From Candidatus Competibacteraceae bacterium (GTDB lineage: Bacteria > Pseudomonadota > Gammaproteobacteria > Competibacterales > Competibacteraceae), in the NCBI GenBank assembly GCA_020444985.1, contig JAGRHK010000027.1:1-10108 (forward strand): 10,108 nt of DNA, given 5' to 3'. The number at the start of each line of letters is the position of its first letter. The stretch's first letter is position 1. This document shows positions 6,351 to 10,108 of the stretch, in pieces. The translations under genes were made by a program, and so were the position numbers. The notes beneath the pieces are model-generated. The model worked only from the letters and a program-made list of their open reading frames with translations, was not told where the DNA came from and searched no databases.

Positions 6351-9300
6351 TCAAGATGCCGTATGCGCCATGACGGGCGAATGATCATACTGCAAAACAA
6401 CCCGGTCTTCCGCACCCGCCAATTCCTGCAACCGTTTCAGCAGCGCATTGCTGGGCTTGACGCGCCAGTTCTGTCCTAAAACCAGCTCCACCCGCGCCTG
6501 ACCGGTGTATTCGATCCAGACCGAGCAGCGCCCCCCGGCGCGATGCTCGGCCAGCAGGCTGGCCAATTGGCGCAATGCGCCCGCCGCGCACTGCGCCGTG
6601 TCCAACCGTAATAACAATCGCCGCGCATATTCCGCCCGCGCCGTATCCCAGTCCAGCACCCGCTCGACATTCAGCCGCATGGCCTGATTGAATTCGTCCC
6701 AACTCAGCGCCCCCTGCGCCAGAAGAATGGCGTCCTCGATGAGGAGTGAGCGATATTGCTCATACACCTCCGGGAAGATACGGATTTCCATTTGTCCAGA
6801 TCCGTCGTCCAGGGTGACAAACGCCATGCGGCCACCCCGATTGGCAATGCGCGTGCGCACGCTGACCACCAGGCCAGCGATCAGCAGCGATCGGTCATTT
6901 CCTCGGCGCAAGGCGCCATTGCTTCCGGTCAGGTTGCTTAACCGCGCCACGCCGAGCGCGGCTAATTCCTCCGCCAAGCGATCCAGCGGATGACCGCTCA
7001 AATAAAGGCCCAGGGTTTCTTTTTCGCCTCGTAACCGCTCTTCCTGCGTCCACTCCGGTTTCTTGGCGATATGCAGGGGACGGATTGGCGTCTTATCCGT
7101 CGTGGCCAGGCCGAACATGTCGTTTTGACCGGCGGCGCTGTTGCGCAAGTGTTGTTCAGCCAGTTGCAGGGCCTCCGGCATTTGCGCCGCCAGCGTGGCT
7201 CGATTCGCGCCGAGATCGTCCAGCGCCCCGCACCGAATCAGCGATTCCAGCACCCGCCGGTTGAGCTTGCGCAGATCGACCCGCTGGCACAAATCGAACA
7301 GGTCGCGGTATGGCCCGCCCTGACGGCGCTCGTTGACCAGCGCTTCAATAGCGCCCTCGCCCACCCCTTTGATAGCGCCAAGGCCGTAACGAATTTCCCC
7401 ATCCTGGCCAGCGGTGAAGCGATATTCGGAAGCATTGATCGCCGGCGGCATGATCGGCAGTCGCATGCGCCGACATTCCTCGATGAATACCACGACTTTT
7501 TCGGTTTTATCCATGTCCGAGGACAGCACCGCCGCCATGAACGCTGCGGGATGGTGCGTTTTCAGCCAAAGGGTTTGATACGAGACCAGGGCGTAGGCGG
7601 CAGAGTGGGAATTGTGTATGACAATACCGTTGGCAACGAAATTATGGTCATTCTCCACCGTCAAATCGTAGGTATCCGCAATGCCTTTGGGTTCGATGGA
7701 CGCCACGCGATCCCAGAATATGTCGGAATCTGCCAGATTGCTTAAGCGCTGCGATCCAAGAAACTGGGCCAGACGCTCAATCGTTCCTCGCCGGAAACCC
7801 CGCTTGGCCGAAGAACCACGGCCATAGAACGCCTTCATGGATACCCCGGAGCGATCTTCCAGTTCCTTCCAGGTCCAGCCAAGCTGTATGCGTTCGGCGG
7901 CAACCCAGGCGCGAACTTCAGCCGGGATCGTGTCCTTGCTGGTCCTGCTGAATTGAATGGAAGCCAAACGTCGACGCAGCATATCAACCTGGAATTCACG
8001 TCCAACAATATGCGGTGCAATACGTTGGAGAAAAGTTTCGCACATCAATTCTCCAAGCAGTCTTACGACCAATCCCGGACGGAGACTGCCCCGGTATTTA
8101 AACTGTTTGCATTCAATCCTGCTGACGATTCCGAGGCGTAACAAGAGCCCTTGCACGCCATTGGCCAATTTCTGTGAAGACGTCGCGTAGAAGGGGGGAA
8201 TAATCTGGGTGCTGCTGGCAATAAATCCATCGCCTGTCCACAGGCGTCCGAGAAACAATTCCAGATTGGTGTCGCACAATTCGAACACAGCATCTGGGAT
8301 ATATTTTTCCGTGGCTTTACAGCCCAGTATGTTTAATTCTTGCGCCCATGCAAATACGCCGCTGCGGTTTGGCGCAACCGATTGCTTCATGGTGAACGCC
8401 GCCGAGTGGCGCAGTGCTCGATGCGCATTCCAAGGTATTTGCCCTGCATGGAAGCGCCGATCCTGGCCCGTGCTGACACACACTTCCAGACGCTTATCGG
8501 AGCGTGAATAGATCCTTGCTACAGAATCAGGAAATTTGGCTGCAGCAGTGGCGAAATCTTTCACCACGAATGGTTCGTTACCGTAGAAATAGAGACAAGT
8601 TGGATGGCATGTGTTGCCTTCCGATAATAAACCCGCAAGAGTAATCAACTGATAGGCTGGCCAGGCCTTTTTCGTCGTGGACTGGAGCTTGCGAGGCGTC
8701 GCGATACGATCGCCGATCTGCAGGTTTTCCAGTGGAACCCAACCGTTCAGTGCCCGGAATGGATGGTTGGCTGTCGCGGTAATTCGCTTGCCCAACGCCG
8801 TCGTCAATTCAAATACCGGTTGCTGGCCATTCCATACAACATCGGATACGCGCCTGATCTGTAATTTACCCGTATCGTCCAGAGCATGGATTGAGAACTC
8901 GCGGGGTTTTTGGAAAAGCGCCGCAATGGTGATCTCTTTCCCAGTCGTGGCTTCCATGATAACCGTATTGCCATGAACACATTTATTGAAACCGTATCCT
9001 GCAAATTTTTCAATCAAGTCAAATATATACGAAGCGGTTTCCGGGTCGGCTTGGCGAGCGGCGGCGCCTTTCACGAAGCCATCCCGCTCCTTGGCCATTT
9101 TCTCTGGGTCCTTTTTTCCCATCGCCCGCCGCAGCAAATCCGCGCCGCCCAGGGTGTAGCCGGCCAGCACCTGGGCAATCTGCATCACCTGTTCCTGATA
9201 GAGGATCACGCCGTAGGTGGGCTGGAGAATCGTCGCCAGTGTCGGATGGGGATACTCGATGCGGGCGCGACCGTGCTTGCGGTCGATGAAATCATCCACC

Positions 9301-10108
9301 ATCCCCGATTGCAGCGGTCCTGGCCGAAACAGCGCCACCAACGCCACGATGTCCTCGAAACAGTCCGGCTGCAAACGGCGGATCAGATCCTTCATGCCGC
9401 TGGATTCCAACTGGAACACCGCCGTGGTCTGATGACGTTTCAACAGATCGAAGGCGAGCACATCGTCCAGGGGGATCGTGCCGATATCGAGCGGTGGCTC
9501 GCCCGCCACCGCCCGCTCGCGGTTGATGGTCCGCACCGCCCAGTCGATGATGGTCAGGGTTCGCAGGCCCAGGAAGTCGAATTTCACCAACCCGGCCGAC
9601 TCGACGTCATTCTTATCGAACTGGGTAACCGCTCCAACGTCGCCTTCTTCGCAGTACAGCGGCGAAAAATCGGTCAGGGTGGACGGTGCGATCACCACCC
9701 CGCCGGCGTGCTTGCCGACATTGCGTGCCAGCCCTTCCAGCTTACGGGCCAAGTCGATCAGCCCGCGGATTTCCTCGTCGTTCTCGTACAAGCGGCGCAG
9801 TTCCGCTTCTTGTTCAATGGCCTTGTCCAGAGTGATACCGATTTCGAAGGGAATCAGCTTGGCGATGCGGTCGACAAAACCGTAGGGATGGCCCAGCACC
9901 CGGCCCACGTCACGCACCACCGCCTTGGCCGCCATGGTGCCGTGGGTGGCGATCTGCGACACCCGGTCGCGGCCATAACGTTGGGCGACGTATTCGATCA
10001 CCCGGTCGCGCCCTTCCATGCAGAAATCGATATCGAAATCCGGCATCGACACCCGTTCGGGGTTGAGAAAACGCTCGAATAGCAGGTCGTAGGCCAGCGG
10101 GTCCAGAT
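6351..10108 (-). CDS. dnaE: DNA polymerase III alpha subunit with embedded intein (5' end outside window)
   Basis: Catalytic subunit of the replicative DNA polymerase III holoenzyme. The frame enters from the right edge (LDPLAYDLLFERFLNPERVS...), so the PHP domain and first part of the palm are missing; codon GTG 10052 is internal, not a start. Visible are the catalytic-Asp motif SMPDFDIDF (about 10023-10046), GTMAAKAVVRDVGRVLGHPYG, NVGKHAGGVVIAP, GLVKFDFLGLRTLTI (third expected catalytic Asp), FRPGPLQSGMV and YQEQVMQIAQVLAGYTLGGAD. After the intein follow SHSAAYALVSYQTLWLK, the helix-hairpin-helix GAIKGVGEGAIEAL, the beta-clamp-binding motif QNDMF (7113-7127; QADMF in E. coli) and an OB fold (about 6755-6905, FVTLDDGSGQMEIRIF). 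Removal of the 457-residue intein leaves about 794 alpha-subunit residues in the window, collinear with E. coli DnaE. Replication depends on efficient protein splicing. The stop TGA is at 6353-6351. Confidence 0.97.
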   Translation of the reverse strand, partial: LDPLAYDLLFERFLNPERVSMPDFDIDFCMEGRDRVIEYVAQRYGRDRVSQIATHGTMAAKAVVRDVGRVLGHPYGFVDRIAKLIPFEIGITLDKAIEQEAELRRLYENDEEIRGLIDLARKLEGLARNVGKHAGGVVIAPSTLTDFSPLYCEEGDVGAVTQFDKNDVESAGLVKFDFLGLRTLTIIDWAVRTINRERAVAGEPPLDIGTIPLDDVLAFDLLKRHQTTAVFQLESSGMKDLIRRLQPDCFEDIVALVALFRPGPLQSGMVDDFIDRKHGRARIEYPHPTLATILQPTYGVILYQEQVMQIAQVLAGYTLGGADLLRRAMGKKDPEKMAKERDGFVKGAAARQADPETASYIFDLIEKFAGYGFNKCVHGNTVIMEATTGKEITIAALFQKPREFSIHALDDTGKLQIRRVSDVVWNGQQPVFELTTALGKRITATANHPFRALNGWVPLENLQIGDRIATPRKLQSTTKKAWPAYQLITLAGLLSEGNTCHPTCLYFYGNEPFVVKDFATAAAKFPDSVARIYSRSDKRLEVCVSTGQDRRFHAGQIPWNAHRALRHSAAFTMKQSVAPNRSGVFAWAQELNILGCKATEKYIPDAVFELCDTNLELFLGRLWTGDGFIASSTQIIPPFYATSSQKLANGVQGLLLRLGIVSRIECKQFKYRGSLRPGLVVRLLGELMCETFLQRIAPHIVGREFQVDMLRRRLASIQFSRTSKDTIPAEVRAWVAAERIQLGWTWKELEDRSGVSMKAFYGRGSSAKRGFRRGTIERLAQFLGSQRLSNLADSDIFWDRVASIEPKGIADTYDLTVENDHNFVANGIVIHNSHSAAYALVSYQTLWLKTHHPAAFMAAVLSSDMDKTEKVVVFIEECRRMRLPIMPPAINASEYRFTAGQDGEIRYGLGAIKGVGEGAIEALVNERRQGGPYRDLFDLCQRVDLRKLNRRVLESLIRCGALDDLGANRATLAAQMPEALQLAEQHLRNSAAGQNDMFGLATTDKTPIRPLHIAKKPEWTQEERLRGEKETLGLYLSGHPLDRLAEELAALGVARLSNLTGSNGALRRGNDRSLLIAGLVVSVRTRIANRGGRMAFVTLDDGSGQMEIRIFPEVYEQYRSLLIEDAILLAQGALSWDEFNQAMRLNVERVLDWDTARAEYARRLLLRLDTAQCAAGALRQLASLLAEHRAGGRCSVWIEYTGQARVELVLGQNWRVKPSNALLKRLQELAGAEDRVVLQYDHSPVMAHTAS
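7611..8981 (-). mobile_element. DnaE intein, 457 aa, with LAGLIDADG homing endonuclease
   Basis: A self-splicing protein element inserted in frame between GYGFNK and SHSAAY of DnaE. Splicing blocks: Cys1 in CVHGNTVIM (block A); T70-A71-N72-H73 of TANHPF (block B TxxH); YDLTVENDHNFVANG then IVIHN (438-457, blocks F and G) ending in His456-Asn457; Ser as the +1 extein nucleophile. This is a canonical class 1 layout. The central part has two dodecapeptide motifs, LAGLLSEG (115-122, acidic Glu121; 8616-8639) and FLGRLWTGDG (243-252, Asp251; 8226-8255), so the DNA-cutting function may be intact. Residues about 355-410 add an HTH-like segment. Hand counts of 60-nt blocks give 27/60 (8521-8580) and 31/60 (8101-8160) G+C, against 37/60 (9301-9360) and 44/60 (9901-9960) in the exteins, consistent with horizontal acquisition. 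Boundaries are exact by motif logic. Confidence 0.96.
7752..7919 (-). other. HTH-like segment inside the intein
   Basis: Intein residues about 355-410 (EVRAWVAAERIQLGWTWKEL, then EDRSGVSMKAFYGRG and TIERLAQFLGS) read like an XRE/lambda-repressor type helix-turn-helix: 'GWTWKELEDRSGVS' resembles the first two helices and 'TIERLAQFLG' the closing helix. It lies between the second LAGLIDADG half and the C-terminal splicing domain, so it could add DNA contacts for target recognition. The fold is inferred by eye only. Confidence 0.5.
8982..9029 (-). other. dnaE: AT-rich flank of dnaE abutting the intein (possible co-conversion tract)
   Basis: These 48 nt encode conserved extein residues YIFDLIEKFAGYGFNK but contain only 12 G+C, and 4 of 16 codons end in G or C. 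The 16 codons just before them (9030-9077) have 11 of 16, and the 16 codons after the intein (7563-7610) have 12 of 16. The change is abrupt and only on the N-extein side. The protein is unchanged, so this is a nucleotide-level signature. Confidence 0.6.

Noticed and set aside
7071..7745. 224-codon plus-strand open frame opposite dnaE
   Set aside because: It spans the junction of the C-extein and the intein antisense strand with no domain signal; a shadow frame.
8910..10082. 390-codon open frame on the plus strand opposite dnaE
   Set aside because: It lies fully antisense to dnaE and the start of the intein; its translation has no recognisable family and the open frame is explained by the high G+C of the gene beneath.

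Overview
The window looks like a chromosomal segment of a GC-rich gammaproteobacterium. ValS, DnaE and MsrP/MsrQ all read closely like their Escherichia coli counterparts from memory, and the DUF2333 protein is of a type I associate with Gammaproteobacteria. No phage, plasmid, tRNA, rRNA or CRISPR content is visible. A more precise assignment cannot be made from the sequence alone.

Layout. A plus-strand group fills the left end: the 3' part of valS (2-1393), a one-TM DUF2333 protein (1420-2499) and a YdjM-type membrane metal-dependent hydrolase (2511-3266). Gaps of 26 and 11 nt suggest co-transcription. This group runs tail-to-tail into msrP (3263-4180, minus); the two stop codons share one TTAA. 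Head-to-head with msrP lies msrQ (4245-4853, plus), its haem b membrane partner, so the usual msrPQ operon is split into a divergent pair. A GlcD/D-2-hydroxyglutarate-dehydrogenase-like FAD enzyme follows (4911-6314, plus). The right third (6351-10108, minus) is dnaE, the replicative polymerase III alpha subunit, with its 5' end outside the window.

The standout feature is a complete 457-residue intein (7611-8981) inside dnaE, inserted in the near-invariant GYGFNK/SHSAAY block. It has intact splicing blocks (Cys1, TxxH, terminal His-Asn, Ser+1), two LAGLIDADG motifs that keep their acidic residues, and an extra helix-turn-helix-like segment. The insertion point is four residues C-terminal of the classical cyanobacterial split DnaE intein site. 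The 48 nt of dnaE just upstream of the intein are only 25% G+C, with AT-ending codons, while the downstream flank looks like the host gene. This one-sided pattern fits co-conversion during homing.

A second intrusion is an in-frame insertion of about 24 codons in valS (about 785-856). It looks like a degenerate palindromic repeat that has become coding sequence.

Functionally the window mixes translation (ValS), replication (DnaE), envelope protein repair (MsrP in the periplasm, fed electrons by MsrQ) and 2-hydroxyacid oxidation. Every gene is tightly packed: the longest non-coding stretch is 64 nt, so there is no gene-free region over 300 bases.
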